Of a DNA stretch of 64,000 nt, positions 9,460 to 19,039 are shown piece after piece. Where the stretch lies: contig NZ_CP052766.1 in assembly GCF_002499975.2 (NCBI RefSeq), forward strand, positions 3,410,001-3,474,000, read 5' to 3'. Each line of letters begins with the position of its first letter. Positions within the stretch are counted from its first letter, which is position 1. The stretch is from Alteromonas pelagimontana. Its GTDB lineage: Bacteria; Pseudomonadota; Gammaproteobacteria; Enterobacterales; Alteromonadaceae. The notes under the pieces were generated by a model. The model had not been told where the DNA came from, did no database searches, and saw only the letters and a program-made list of their open reading frames with translations. The position numbers and the translations under genes were made by a program.

Positions 9460-10302
9460 CTAGACTATAGAATCCATTCGATAGTTGAAGAAATCAATCA
9501 AGAATTTTTCTCTTTCTAAGACCAAATTAGCGGTTTCTTCATCATAGTAGTAGGAGGTGGCTTTACGTGATGACGTGTTAGTTTTGTTATTTTTTGCACG
9601 CCAAATATCAGATTTTTGTTCATCCGAAAGATGAACTGCTGCTTTTTCCATCCCTAGAAGAAAATCTTCTTCGAGGTTTTCCTGTCGAATAAACTGATCT
9701 ACAAACCCTTGTTTTTTCCAAAGTTCGTGTAAATCGTCGGGCGAAGCTTTGCAGCTTTTGCTATAAATTTCCGTATCAAGAGCGGAAAACAATTTAAAAA
9801 ATCGGTAGCTTAACAACCCAGCGTTTTTGCTAAAATCGGTAAATCCGTACCCTTCTCCTACGTCAAGCGCATATTCAGGCGAGAACATCAATTTAATCCA
9901 CCTACGGAATGCGTCTACATCAGAAGGATCGCAATAACACTCTTGCCACTGCCTCACATTCTTTTTGCTATCGTTGTACATCTGGCGCATAAATACGATA
10001 GGGCTTCCGTAACGCGCGCCCATCTCCTGAGGCAGTTGAATTGCGGTGTAACGCAAATCCGTCTTCCGCGAGGTCTGCAAAAATACGCTGCCTTTTCGAT
10101 CACAGCCATATCCCCACAACGAGACATACCAATCCCATGGATTACGAATTGATCCGACTACGAAACGATTTCGTAATTGGACCGGGATTCTGTTGTGCTT
10201 GCCAATTTGTTCGCCTTGCACATACTGCGAAAGCAGTTTTCCAATATGACTGCCAGCCGTTTTGTGTAGTTCGGTAAAAATAAGTGAGTCAGATACAAAC
10301 AT
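9460..10302 (-). CDS. Sulfotransferase family protein
   Basis: This 280-residue protein has the two PAPS-binding motifs of carbohydrate sulfotransferases: the 5'-phosphosulfate loop LHKTAGSHIG at residues 12-21, which resembles a P-loop, and the 3'-phosphate motif VGSIRNPWDWYVS at 49-61. The family moves sulfate from PAPS to sugar hydroxyls or amines. It is divergent from a second, distantly related sulfotransferase at 10350 with only 47 bp between starts, so both share a control region. Acceptor is probably the exopolysaccharide of this locus, an inference from context. The lower G+C content and isolated orientation hint at separate acquisition. Confidence 0.75.
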   Translation of the reverse strand: MFVSDSLIFTELHKTAGSHIGKLLSQYVQGEQIGKHNRIPVQLRNRFVVGSIRNPWDWYVSLWGYGCDRKGSVFLQTSRKTDLRYTAIQLPQEMGARYGSPIVFMRQMYNDSKKNVRQWQECYCDPSDVDAFRRWIKLMFSPEYALDVGEGYGFTDFSKNAGLLSYRFFKLFSALDTEIYSKSCKASPDDLHELWKKQGFVDQFIRQENLEEDFLLGMEKAAVHLSDEQKSDIWRAKNNKTNTSSRKATSYYYDEETANLVLEREKFLIDFFNYRMDSIV

Positions 10303-10349
10303 AATTCACTCTAAACGTAATTTGACGCATAGCATATACAAAAAGTCTG

Positions 10350-11159
10350 ATGTACCATACTTTAAATTTTTCGTTCTTGAGCTTTGTGCCGTTGTTGTCG
10401 TTAATATATAAAAAGATTGTGCCTGAAGAATGGCGTTTTAAACTCTATAAATTCCGGCATCCAAACGAGTTGGCAGCCTTAAGATCAAAGGTACATCCAT
10501 CGGCAAAGGGGGATTTTTCGCTTGCTCCTTTCGATGAAAAGAAAAGTATTTTTGTTCATATTACCAAAACAGCAGGAACTTCTGTCGCGTTAACCTTGTT
10601 TGGAAAGCTTCCCTATCATTACCGCGCATGGCAGTATCGCGTGATTTACGGTCGTAGAACCTACCGCGAATATTTCAAGTTCGCCTATGTAAGAAACCCA
10701 TGGGATAGACTTTACTCTGCTTTCTCTTATTTAAAAGGGGGAGGATGGGATGACAACGACAAAACCTGGGCTCTCGAAAATCTCTCCGGAATTGAAAACA
10801 TCAATGATTTTGTGCTGAAATGGCTTACTCCTGAACGTTTGTATTCTCACATCCATTTCTGGCCCCAGAGCGATTTTATTTGCTCAAAAGGGAATACCGC
10901 ACTGATTGACTATCTAGCGTACTTCGAAACGATAGAGAATGATTTCACCTTCATCGCCCAAAAAATAGGTTGTGAGAGAAAGTTAGCACATACAAATGCG
11001 TCCAAAAGAGCGGGCTATGAAGAGGTTTACACCCCGGATGCGATAGCAAAAGTAGCTTTGTTATATGAGAGGGATATCGCTAATTTTGGCTATCACTTTA
11101 GCGGGATGAGTAGGAAAAAAATTGAAAACGGAAGATTTGTCGATGTCGTCAGTCGCTAA
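10350..11159 (+). CDS. Sulfotransferase (sulfotransferase-2-like)
   Basis: A 269-residue protein with FVHITKTAGTSVA at residues 68-80 (5'-PAPS loop) and FAYVRNPWDRLYSAF at 111-125 (3'-phosphate site), the pattern of the carbohydrate sulfotransferase family. Residues 5-20 are hydrophobic and could be a membrane anchor. It is followed by a glycosyltransferase whose start overlaps its end by 17 bp, so the two are likely one transcript. Sulfation of the local polysaccharide is the natural inference. Sequence identity with the neighbour at 9460 is restricted to the PAPS motifs. Confidence 0.78.
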   Translation: MYHTLNFSFLSFVPLLSLIYKKIVPEEWRFKLYKFRHPNELAALRSKVHPSAKGDFSLAPFDEKKSIFVHITKTAGTSVALTLFGKLPYHYRAWQYRVIYGRRTYREYFKFAYVRNPWDRLYSAFSYLKGGGWDDNDKTWALENLSGIENINDFVLKWLTPERLYSHIHFWPQSDFICSKGNTALIDYLAYFETIENDFTFIAQKIGCERKLAHTNASKRAGYEEVYTPDAIAKVALLYERDIANFGYHFSGMSRKKIENGRFVDVVSR

Positions 11160-12297
11160 ACCCAAAATTCTCTGCGTAGCGAACTGGCAATCAGACGTCG
11201 GCTACGCATGGTGGTTGATGGAAAGCTACTGGGTAAAGATTAGCGAAACGTTTGAGCCGAAGTATGAAACGTGGATAGCATATCCAACAATAAATACCAT
11301 TCCTGAAGAAATTGAAGAGAGTTCGATAAAGTGCAAACGTCATAATTTCGCCGCGACTACTGTCTCCAGCGTTTTGCAGAACGTCCAATTTATACGCAAA
11401 AATAATATCAAAATTCTCTATCTTTCAGATTATGGTGTTGCTCGTTTTCAATACTTTTTGTACAGGCTTGCAGGTATTCGCAAAATTATTGTGCATGACC
11501 ATTCTCCCGGTTTGCGCACAAAGCCGAAAGGAATAAAGCGTTTTCTAAAAAAACTTTATGTCAATAGCCGCTTCACCCGTGTCGATGCTGCTTTCGGTGC
11601 AACCTCATTTGTCACTCAGCGCACATTAGACACTTCCTGTTTTGCAGAAAAACGGTGTTTTACTGTACCAAACGGGATAAGACTAATAAATTCGTCAAAT
11701 CTCGTTTCGCCTCTACAAGCGCAAATGGAAAAAGCGGCCTTATCTAATAAGACAATTATTGTTACTGCAAGCAGGGCTAACCGCTACAAAGGGGTTTTCT
11801 TTGCGTTAGATGTCATCCACCAGTTAGTAAAAAAGGACGGTTTTTCTAACATATTCTATCTTTTTTGTGGCGACGGCCCTGATCTCGAAGCTATGGTGGC
11901 GCATGCCGAAAAACTGGGGATCACTGAATACTGTAGCTTTCCAGGCCGCGTTAATAATGTCAGATCTCTTTACTCATGCTGCGATATCGGGTTTCAACCA
12001 TCGCAAGGGGAAGTCGGCTATTCATTGTCAATACTTGAATACATGATTGAAGGGTTGCCAGTTATAGTGCCGGACAACAAATCGGTTTGTTCTGCAACAG
12101 AAGACGGTAATACAGGTAAAATATATAAGGAAAACGATATTTCCAGTGCTTGCGACGCATTCCGTTTTTATTTAACCCAACCGGAAAAATTAGCGAGTAA
12201 TGGCAAAAGTGCGCGGCATACTGTAGAGGCCGACTACACGCTCGAAAAGACTCATGCAGCCCTGGTTCTGGCTTTAAAAAAAATAATAAACCAATAG
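11143..12297 (+). CDS. Glycosyltransferase family 4
   Basis: This 384-residue GT-B enzyme has a C-terminal donor domain with IIVTASRANRYKGVFFALDVI, FCGDGPDLEAMVAHAEKLGI and the E-x7-E-like GEVGYSLSILEYMIEGLPVI. It probably extends a lipid-linked oligosaccharide. ATG 11143 is preferred because GGAAG lies 8 bp upstream; an in-frame TTG at 11122 also exists. The start lies inside the last 17 bp of the sulfotransferase gene, indicating translational coupling, and the next glycosyltransferase starts 12 bp after the stop. Confidence 0.85.
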   Translation: MSSVAKPKILCVANWQSDVGYAWWLMESYWVKISETFEPKYETWIAYPTINTIPEEIEESSIKCKRHNFAATTVSSVLQNVQFIRKNNIKILYLSDYGVARFQYFLYRLAGIRKIIVHDHSPGLRTKPKGIKRFLKKLYVNSRFTRVDAAFGATSFVTQRTLDTSCFAEKRCFTVPNGIRLINSSNLVSPLQAQMEKAALSNKTIIVTASRANRYKGVFFALDVIHQLVKKDGFSNIFYLFCGDGPDLEAMVAHAEKLGITEYCSFPGRVNNVRSLYSCCDIGFQPSQGEVGYSLSILEYMIEGLPVIVPDNKSVCSATEDGNTGKIYKENDISSACDAFRFYLTQPEKLASNGKSARHTVEADYTLEKTHAALVLALKKIINQ

Positions 12298-12309
12298 GCA
12301 GTAAAGACT

Positions 12310-13575
12310 ATGACAAATCATTATTTTAAACCTTTTGGGCCGAAAACTTCACCTACCGGAGTCAATGTTCTTACCATAGCAGAAACGTTTCCCAGTTTAA
12401 TTCAGCCTTGGCTTATCAATCATCTTGTTCAGATCTCTAAACATGGTGGCGAGAATAGGATTTTTTCTAGAAGAGAGGAAAAGACCTTCAGTGATGCTGT
12501 ACGAGAACATGAGCTTGTGAGCAAATACTGCTGTGTCGAGGATAATCGAGAAGCACTTCTGCAATTTTTCCTTAAAAATTGTTTAAAAAAAGGTGTGTGG
12601 GCGCTAAACCAGAAATTAATTAAAGGGTTTCCAGATGATTATGGGAAAATATCTCAAAAGGAACGAATCTTTGAAACGCTGTTATCTCCGGCTTTCATAG
12701 TTAAACCCGATATTATCCATTCCCACGTGGAAAGTATTGGAGCTAAGACAAATCGTTTAATAAAAGCTAACGGTGCGCCTCTTGTCATTACCTTTCACGG
12801 CCTTCCACCTGTCGGCGTAGCAAAAACCAGCCCTCAGATGCGCAAAGCTTACACGGATCCGGCTCAGGCAATATTTGTAAATACTGAATTTGCAAAAAGC
12901 CAGTATGTTTCGCTGGGCGGGCCAGAAGAAAAGATTATGATCATTCCGCAAGGAATAGATTTGGCTAACTGGCCATTCCATAGCAAAGCATTTCCAAGCG
13001 ATGAAAAAGTTAAATTGTTAACAGTAGGCCGCTATCATCCGGATAAAGGGCAAAAATACGCAATAGATGCGGTAAAAAAGCTGGTGGATGAAGGGCTTGA
13101 TATCGAGTACACACTTGTAGGTAGCGGACCAGACAAGGAAAAGCTTCAAGAACAGGCAAAACAGCTTAATATTGAAAACAGGGTAAAGCTTTACACGAAT
13201 ATTCCTGACGCCAAACTGCGAGAGATTTATAGAGAATCGCACATTTTTATCTTACCTAGTTTACGTTCCACTGATGGCTTTCATGAAGAAACGCAAGGCG
13301 TTGTGCTGCAGGAAGCTCAGGCTACCGGTTTAATCACCATAGCCACAAAAAGTGGCGGTATTCCTGAATGCATTGATGATGGGAACTCCGGATTTTTGGT
13401 GCCCGATAGAGACGCCGACGCTTTAGCAGATGCCATAGCTAAAGTTGTGCAAAGAAAAGATGAATGGTTAGCGATACAAACTGCCGCACGAAGCTGGGTG
13501 GAAAATAACTACAGTGCAGAATTAATCGGTAAACGAATGAACCAGATCTATAGGGATATTCTCGGCAGAGCCTGA
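12310..13575 (+). CDS. Glycosyltransferase family 4, WcaL/AmsK-like
   Basis: A 421-residue GT-B glycosyltransferase. The acceptor domain carries PDIIHSHVESIGAKTNRL and VITFHGLPPVG, as in the colanic-acid WcaL group. The donor domain has LLTVGRYHPDKGQKYAIDA, LVGSGPDKEKLQEQA and HEETQGVVLQEAQATGL, which holds the sugar-nucleotide glutamates. It forms part of a plus-strand run (10350-15240) of polysaccharide assembly genes. Precise donor is unknown. Confidence 0.85.
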   Translation: MTNHYFKPFGPKTSPTGVNVLTIAETFPSLIQPWLINHLVQISKHGGENRIFSRREEKTFSDAVREHELVSKYCCVEDNREALLQFFLKNCLKKGVWALNQKLIKGFPDDYGKISQKERIFETLLSPAFIVKPDIIHSHVESIGAKTNRLIKANGAPLVITFHGLPPVGVAKTSPQMRKAYTDPAQAIFVNTEFAKSQYVSLGGPEEKIMIIPQGIDLANWPFHSKAFPSDEKVKLLTVGRYHPDKGQKYAIDAVKKLVDEGLDIEYTLVGSGPDKEKLQEQAKQLNIENRVKLYTNIPDAKLREIYRESHIFILPSLRSTDGFHEETQGVVLQEAQATGLITIATKSGGIPECIDDGNSGFLVPDRDADALADAIAKVVQRKDEWLAIQTAARSWVENNYSAELIGKRMNQIYRDILGRA

Positions 13576-13621
13576 TTGAGGTGTCGAGTCAGTGTAAAAT
13601 ACGGTTTTTAGTTGGTAAAGT

Positions 13622-14485
13622 ATGTTCAGAAATCAAATAAATAAATTTAAAGATAGCCAACTTTTGCGGCGACTAAAGCAGGATACCAGTAAACTAGCTG
13701 CTGGTAATAAGCTAAAAAATGATAAGCAGTTAATCGTCTCGCTTACCTCTATTGAGTCGCGTTTACATCTGTTGGATTTAACGCTTAATTCACTGTTGTC
13801 CCAGTCTGTTCAGCCAACCATGATTATCCTTTGGCTTTCTGAACATATCGAACAAATCCCGGCTAATATAAAAGCCTTTGAAGCGCGCGGCGTTACCGTA
13901 AAGCTTTGTGAAGATGTGGGACCACATACCAAACTGGTCCATACTCTAGTGCAGTATCCTGAGGCAGTCATTGTTACCGCCGACGACGATACACTGTATC
14001 CCAAACAATGGCTTGCAGAGCTGGTTGACGCTTATTTTAACAGGCCTGGTGCTATTCATTGCCACCGCGCACATTACATAAACTTTAACGCTGACGGCAC
14101 CCTGGCCCCCTATACGAAGTGGGGATGGTTGGCGCAAGGCATTGTCGGCGCCGATAACCGGATTTTTCCTACTGGCGTAGGCGGTGTACTGTATCCGCCC
14201 GGCAGTTTGCATCCTGACACCACCAATATTGCCTTGTTTCGGAAGCTTTCCCCCAAAGCCGACGATATCTGGTTTAAATTTATGGCGTTGTTGCAAGGTA
14301 CTGTCAGCTCAAAAGTAAACTCCCGCTTTAGAGAATATATGACCACAGAAGGAAGTCAGGAAGAGGCGAAGCTAGGGCCACAAAACGTAGGTGGGGGCGG
14401 GAACGATAAGCAGTTTCAGGCTTGCTTTGCGCACTACAATTTACCGCTCAGTGTGCTTAATCAGAAACAGTCAGGCCCTCAATAA
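13622..14485 (+). CDS. Glycosyltransferase (GT-A type)
   Basis: A 287-residue protein whose core begins LIVSLTSIESRLHLLDLT, then LSQSVQPTMIILWLSE, and has the acidic metal motif TADDDTLYP near residue 122. This is the arrangement of a group of GT-A sugar transferases common in O-antigen and capsule loci. A second half with PTGVGGVLYPPGSLH and DDIWFKFMAL would form the acceptor pocket. It overlaps the start of the next gene by one base. No signal peptide or membrane helix is evident, so it works in the cytoplasm. Donor and acceptor are unknown. Confidence 0.7.
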   Translation: MFRNQINKFKDSQLLRRLKQDTSKLAAGNKLKNDKQLIVSLTSIESRLHLLDLTLNSLLSQSVQPTMIILWLSEHIEQIPANIKAFEARGVTVKLCEDVGPHTKLVHTLVQYPEAVIVTADDDTLYPKQWLAELVDAYFNRPGAIHCHRAHYINFNADGTLAPYTKWGWLAQGIVGADNRIFPTGVGGVLYPPGSLHPDTTNIALFRKLSPKADDIWFKFMALLQGTVSSKVNSRFREYMTTEGSQEEAKLGPQNVGGGGNDKQFQACFAHYNLPLSVLNQKQSGPQ

Positions 14486-15240
14486 TGGAACTTAAAAAGC
14501 GTTACCTTGTTACTACCCTTGTGGTCGGTGATGAAATTGAAGCCTTAGCAAAATATACCGTACCTAGAATTCAGCGTTACGCCGAAAGTATGGGCGCCGA
14601 TTTTAGAGTAATGGGGCTAACCGATATTTCGCAGCGGCTATCGCCGTATTATGAGAAGAACCAGATTTACAATTTTCTGGAAGACTATGAAAAAGTTTTG
14701 TACATCGATTCTGATATTCTTATCACTCCAGACGCCCCTGATTTATTTGCCATTTGTTCTGGTGATAATATTGCAGCAGTAAGTGTTGAGCACGTTTATA
14801 AAGCCGTCGATGACGAGAAGCGTTCATTAGCAACTCTGCTAGGCGATGTGGAATGGAAGCAGGAATACTTCAATTCTGGAGTGGTGCTATTTACGGCTGC
14901 TTATCGCAATTTGCTTAATACCACCGATGGTTTAATCGAAAGTTGGATAGCCGGGAAAAAAGAACAGCACTTACCGGGATTAAACGATCAAAGTGTGTTT
15001 AATTATCGGGTTAACCAACTGAATATTCCCATAACGTTCATTGATAGCGCCTTTAACTTTACAAAAGCCTGGGGATGTTTTGAAAAGCGGTTTTCAAAGT
15101 ATTTCATTCACTATGCCGGAATGAAAGGAAATCGCCTTCAACGAATACAAAAAGATGATTGGATACTTTCTCGCCCCAGCGTATACCAGGTCATGAAAAA
15201 GTCACCGTGGCTCGTTAAGGTACTCGATAAAATTTTATAA
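14485..15240 (+). CDS. Glycosyltransferase, GT8-like
   Basis: A 251-residue protein with the DxD metal-binding motif in VLYIDSDILIT near residues 73-83, FNSGVVLFTAAYRN around 130, and a LPGLNDQSVFNY segment; this series matches the GT8/glycogenin-like GT-A families that use UDP-sugars. It is translationally coupled to the gene before it (stop and start share one A). A 100-bp gap without clear signals then separates it from the ABC exporter. It is likely cytoplasmic. Confidence 0.75.
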   Translation: MELKKRYLVTTLVVGDEIEALAKYTVPRIQRYAESMGADFRVMGLTDISQRLSPYYEKNQIYNFLEDYEKVLYIDSDILITPDAPDLFAICSGDNIAAVSVEHVYKAVDDEKRSLATLLGDVEWKQEYFNSGVVLFTAAYRNLLNTTDGLIESWIAGKKEQHLPGLNDQSVFNYRVNQLNIPITFIDSAFNFTKAWGCFEKRFSKYFIHYAGMKGNRLQRIQKDDWILSRPSVYQVMKKSPWLVKVLDKIL

Positions 15241-15352
15241 TATCAGTGAGTGAAGCTAGTGGAGCAGTCGCTATAACTCCTACGAATTAATGCCGTTCCA
15301 GCAATGAAGCTGAGGGCGCCCAAAATGTAAGCTGTAAGGATTGAGAAAAAAG

Positions 15353-17158
15353 ATGTTTAAAGATCTAAAAGAGTTGTTTCGCTTGCTGAATCAGCGGCAA
15401 CGTTTGAAAGTTTATGCGCTACAGGGGCTGTTTTTTATTTCGGCACTAGCGCAGATCGCGACTATCGGGAGTATTGCGCCCTTTATCGCCGTTATTACTG
15501 CCCCTGATCTTATTCATTCTCATCCTGTTTATGCCGCCATATACGATTTCTCTGGCGCAACGGATTTCCAACAGTTTCTAATACTGTACGCTGCATTAGT
15601 TTGTGTGGTTATCTTTTGTGGAAACGCAATATCTGCAATTGTGATCTGGTTTTCGTTTCGGGTTTCCGTTTCCATCGGGTCGCAGTTGCAGCGCAGGCTG
15701 TTTAATCTGTATATGTCGAATCAGTTTATCTACTTTATGAAAAATAGTCCGGGTTATATGATCAACAAAATTAACGGGCAAATTCCCCGTATGATTTATA
15801 TGGTCATGCAGCCATCTATGCAGTTGATTTCACAGTTTTTAGTGGTGTTTCTGATTATTCTGACACTGTTTCTCGTCGACCCCATGTTATCTATAATTTC
15901 AGGCGCCGTGGTAGGCGCGGTGTACTACGTTATTTATCTAACTGTACGGCGGAAAACAGTAGAAGCGGGTGTAATTGTCACCGATGTAAACCGAAAAAAG
16001 CTGGATATTTTGCAGCAAAGTATTCGCGGTATTCGTGACGTAAAATTGATGCATGTGGAAGACTGGTATGAAACCCGTCTTGACCGCACAACTCGCCGTG
16101 GCCTTAATGCCAATTCTTATATTTCACTTGCCGGTGACTTACCTCGTTATATTGTTGAAACTATTATTTTCTTAGCGATTATCGGGTTAGCACTTTATTT
16201 GCTACTTACTGAAGGCTCGGGTGCTTCAGTGGTATCAACGCTAGGCTTCTATGCAATGGCGGGGTATAAAATATTGCCTGCAGCACAAACCATTTACAAA
16301 TCAATTACCACCCTTAAAGGACACGGTAAAGTGGTATGGGATGTAAGTAACGAATTTGATGATGCAAGCAAGTTATCGATGGAAAAGAAGAGCTCTCCTT
16401 CGGGTAAGCTTTTATTAAATAAATCGCTTGTCGTTGATCATATCAATTTTAGCTATCCCGGAGAAAAGGCCCCTGCTATTAAAGATCTGAGCATGACAAT
16501 TAAAGCGAATACGTTAGTCGCCTTTGTTGGTGGTTCCGGTGCAGGAAAATCGACTGTTGCAAATCTTATCTGTGGATTAATCACGGTGAACGAAGGAAGC
16601 ATTTTCATTGATGATAAGCCACTGAAAGGCGATAACGTCAAAAGTTGGCAACACTCAATTGGTTATGTGCCGCAAAACATATTTTTGATTAACGATACCA
16701 TTACTAAAAATATTACCTTTGGCATAAAAGACAGCGACATCGACTTGGAACGAGTGAAAGAGGCAGCTAAACGAGCCAATATTGATGAGTTTATTGAAAC
16801 GTTAAGTGACGGCTACGACACTGTGATCGGTGAAAACGGCGATCTACTTAGCGGTGGTCAGCGCCAGCGTTTGGCGATAGCGCGGGCGCTATATCGCCAG
16901 CCCAGTATCCTAATTATGGATGAAGCTACCAGCGCATTAGATAATATTACTGAGCGAAATATTCTTAAAGAAATAGGCAGCTTGTCAAAATCAATGACCA
17001 TTATTATGATTGCTCACCGCCTGTCTACGGTAGAAAAATGCGATGATATATTTATTCTTGAAGATGGCTCAGTAAGTTGCCATGGCACCTATGAAGAGCT
17101 ACTTCAAACGTCTGAGTATTTCCGCGAACTGGTTTACGGCGACGAAGAGTTGTCATAA
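15353..17158 (+). CDS. ABC exporter, fused permease and ATPase (MsbA/PglK type)
   Basis: This 601-residue protein has six predicted membrane helices in its first 320 residues and a full nucleotide-binding domain: Walker A GGSGAGKST, Q-loop in IGYVPQNIFLI, signature LSGGQRQRL, Walker B ILIMDEATSAL and the switch His in IAHRLST. It should work as a homodimer in the inner membrane. Among glycosyltransferases it most likely flips a lipid-linked oligosaccharide, as PglK does, but lipid export cannot be excluded. ATG 15353 is chosen over TTG 15341, whose ribosome site would be too close. Confidence 0.88.
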   Translation: MFKDLKELFRLLNQRQRLKVYALQGLFFISALAQIATIGSIAPFIAVITAPDLIHSHPVYAAIYDFSGATDFQQFLILYAALVCVVIFCGNAISAIVIWFSFRVSVSIGSQLQRRLFNLYMSNQFIYFMKNSPGYMINKINGQIPRMIYMVMQPSMQLISQFLVVFLIILTLFLVDPMLSIISGAVVGAVYYVIYLTVRRKTVEAGVIVTDVNRKKLDILQQSIRGIRDVKLMHVEDWYETRLDRTTRRGLNANSYISLAGDLPRYIVETIIFLAIIGLALYLLLTEGSGASVVSTLGFYAMAGYKILPAAQTIYKSITTLKGHGKVVWDVSNEFDDASKLSMEKKSSPSGKLLLNKSLVVDHINFSYPGEKAPAIKDLSMTIKANTLVAFVGGSGAGKSTVANLICGLITVNEGSIFIDDKPLKGDNVKSWQHSIGYVPQNIFLINDTITKNITFGIKDSDIDLERVKEAAKRANIDEFIETLSDGYDTVIGENGDLLSGGQRQRLAIARALYRQPSILIMDEATSALDNITERNILKEIGSLSKSMTIIMIAHRLSTVEKCDDIFILEDGSVSCHGTYEELLQTSEYFRELVYGDEELS

Positions 17159-17189
17159 TGATTACTCGCTTTCTGACTAAGGTGTCTGT

Positions 17190-18023
17190 GTGATTTCCGT
17201 TATCATTTGTACTTATAACCGAGTGGATGCGTTGCAAAAGTGCCTGAAGGCGTTCGAGCGGGTGCAATTTGACCATCCGTGGGAATTAGTTGTCGTAAAT
17301 AACAACTGTACTGACGGTACGGCTGAATTCCTGAACAACTACCGGCAGACCTCATCGCTGCCGCTGGTCACCTGTGTAGGAAAACAGCAGGGGCTGGGTA
17401 ATGCTCGCAACGCAGGTTTGGCCGTATCGCGTTATGACATTATTGCCTATACCGACGACGACTGTTATCCGGAACCTGACTATCTGACCGCCATTGCACG
17501 AAATTTTGCAGACGAATCTGTAAGCTTTTTTGGCGGGCGGGTGTTGTTGTTTGACCCAACGGATCTCAATATAACCGTTAAGTTATCGGAAGAAGTTCAA
17601 GATTTCCCTCCTTATACAGTAATGCGTCCCGGAGCGATTCATGGTGCAAATTTTATGTTCCGTAAATCAATATTAGAAAAAGCAAACGGGTTTGATCCAC
17701 TGTTTGGTGCCGGAGCAAAATTTCCCTGCGAAGATGTTGATACCATGGCAGAATGCCTTCGCTTAGGCGGGGCTGGCAGATACGTTCCCGATATTGTTGT
17801 GCACCATGATCATGGCCGTAAAACTCAAGCAGAATTTGAAAAACTAAAGCATAGCTATGATATAGGCCGCGGAGCCTATTACACCAAAAGGGCGTTATTT
17901 AGCCCTGGTCAACGCTTCATGTATAGCAAGTTCTGGTTTTTCAAAATGCGCCAGCAACCCTTGCGAAAAACCTATGTCGAAATAGCTTCAGGAGTTCGCT
18001 ACATTATTGCTCGTTTGTTTTAA
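17190..18023 (+). CDS. Glycosyltransferase family 2
   Basis: A 277-residue GT-A enzyme starting with ISVIICTYNRVDAL, with VVVNNNCTDGT, the DxD-type motif AYTDDDCYPEPD near residue 92, and a distal GANFMFRKSILEKANGFDP with EDVDTMAECLRLGGAG that holds the catalytic-base region. It begins with GTG at 17190 preceded by AAGG. It lies 31 bp after the ABC exporter, so it is probably in the same transcript. It should transfer a sugar to the growing lipid-linked unit. Confidence 0.87.
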   Translation: MISVIICTYNRVDALQKCLKAFERVQFDHPWELVVVNNNCTDGTAEFLNNYRQTSSLPLVTCVGKQQGLGNARNAGLAVSRYDIIAYTDDDCYPEPDYLTAIARNFADESVSFFGGRVLLFDPTDLNITVKLSEEVQDFPPYTVMRPGAIHGANFMFRKSILEKANGFDPLFGAGAKFPCEDVDTMAECLRLGGAGRYVPDIVVHHDHGRKTQAEFEKLKHSYDIGRGAYYTKRALFSPGQRFMYSKFWFFKMRQQPLRKTYVEIASGVRYIIARLF

Positions 18024-18088
18024 AGCTAAAAGAAATTTTGTCACAGTAGCAGTTTAAGAGTCAGCTTCGTTTTTAATGGATAACTTTC

Positions 18089-18991
18089 ATGTTTCGACAA
18101 CCTAAGCAGTTACATATTCATATCGGCGCACATAAAACGGCAACTACCCACCTTCAAGACACCCTTGCCGCCGTTAAAGAAGAACTCGCTCAACAAAATA
18201 TCATCTATCTTCCCAGAGACGACTACCGCGATGCTATTCGCGAGCTAACCCACACGTCTCGTTTAGCTAAGCTTAAGCTGAGCTTTTTAAAGAAGGGCTA
18301 TCTCGCCAGAAACCTAATGCAGCAATGCAACGCTGACAGTACGTTGGTAATCTCTGAAGAAAACATAATGGGCGACTGCATTGATCTATGCGCCATTCAG
18401 CCATATCAACGGGTAAATTTGGATTTTATTAAGTTTATCAGTGGCTATATAGATACCACTGTTTACCTAAGTATACGAAGTTTTGATAAGGTATTGCCTG
18501 GAGCATACACTACAGCTTTACGCTTTAAGCCAAAAATTGCCCTTAAGGCCAAGCAGGCGCTATCTACAGCACTAAAAAATGGCCAATCGCCTTCGTGGTT
18601 GCCGGTTCTTTATAATATTCAGCTTCAGCTGCCTGCTGCCAAACTTAAAATATGGCAGCAGGAAGATTACAGCAATCACTGGCGCGAAATTATTAAAGAA
18701 TTTACCGGGGCTGAACTGGCGGTTCCTGTCATTCAGCCACCAGAGGGTACGGTTACTCCCAGTTTAGATGCAGTTAAGTATGTTGAAGATATGATACAAG
18801 CCGAAAGCTTTGTCGCTCCTAAATATTGGACAAAAGTGTGTAGAGATATCTATCAGGATAAAAAAGCAACGAGTAATGAAGACAAATACACATTTATCGA
18901 TAAGGATATGCAGCAGGTGCTACAGCAGCAGTATCAAAATGATATCAGTGTAATTCAACAAGAGTGGCCAGAAGCGTTAGTTCGACCTTAA
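18089..18991 (+). CDS. Sulfotransferase-like protein
   Basis: A 300-residue protein. LHIHIGAHKTATTHLQDTL at residues 8-26 is a clear 5'-phosphosulfate loop of the sulfotransferase superfamily; the 3'-phosphate motif is less clear, with TTVYLSIRSFDKVLPGAY near 130-147 in the right place (SIRSFDK replacing the usual RNP). Similar proteins occur in marine exopolysaccharide loci. It is the third sulfotransferase-like gene of the locus. Because the second motif is altered, the transferred group or donor might differ. It stands 65 bp after the glycosyltransferase. Confidence 0.6.
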   Translation: MFRQPKQLHIHIGAHKTATTHLQDTLAAVKEELAQQNIIYLPRDDYRDAIRELTHTSRLAKLKLSFLKKGYLARNLMQQCNADSTLVISEENIMGDCIDLCAIQPYQRVNLDFIKFISGYIDTTVYLSIRSFDKVLPGAYTTALRFKPKIALKAKQALSTALKNGQSPSWLPVLYNIQLQLPAAKLKIWQQEDYSNHWREIIKEFTGAELAVPVIQPPEGTVTPSLDAVKYVEDMIQAESFVAPKYWTKVCRDIYQDKKATSNEDKYTFIDKDMQQVLQQQYQNDISVIQQEWPEALVRP

Positions 18992-19039
18992 GTAAGGGAG
19001 AATAGTGGTACTAATAAAAGACAAGTAGTGCGGGAACTA

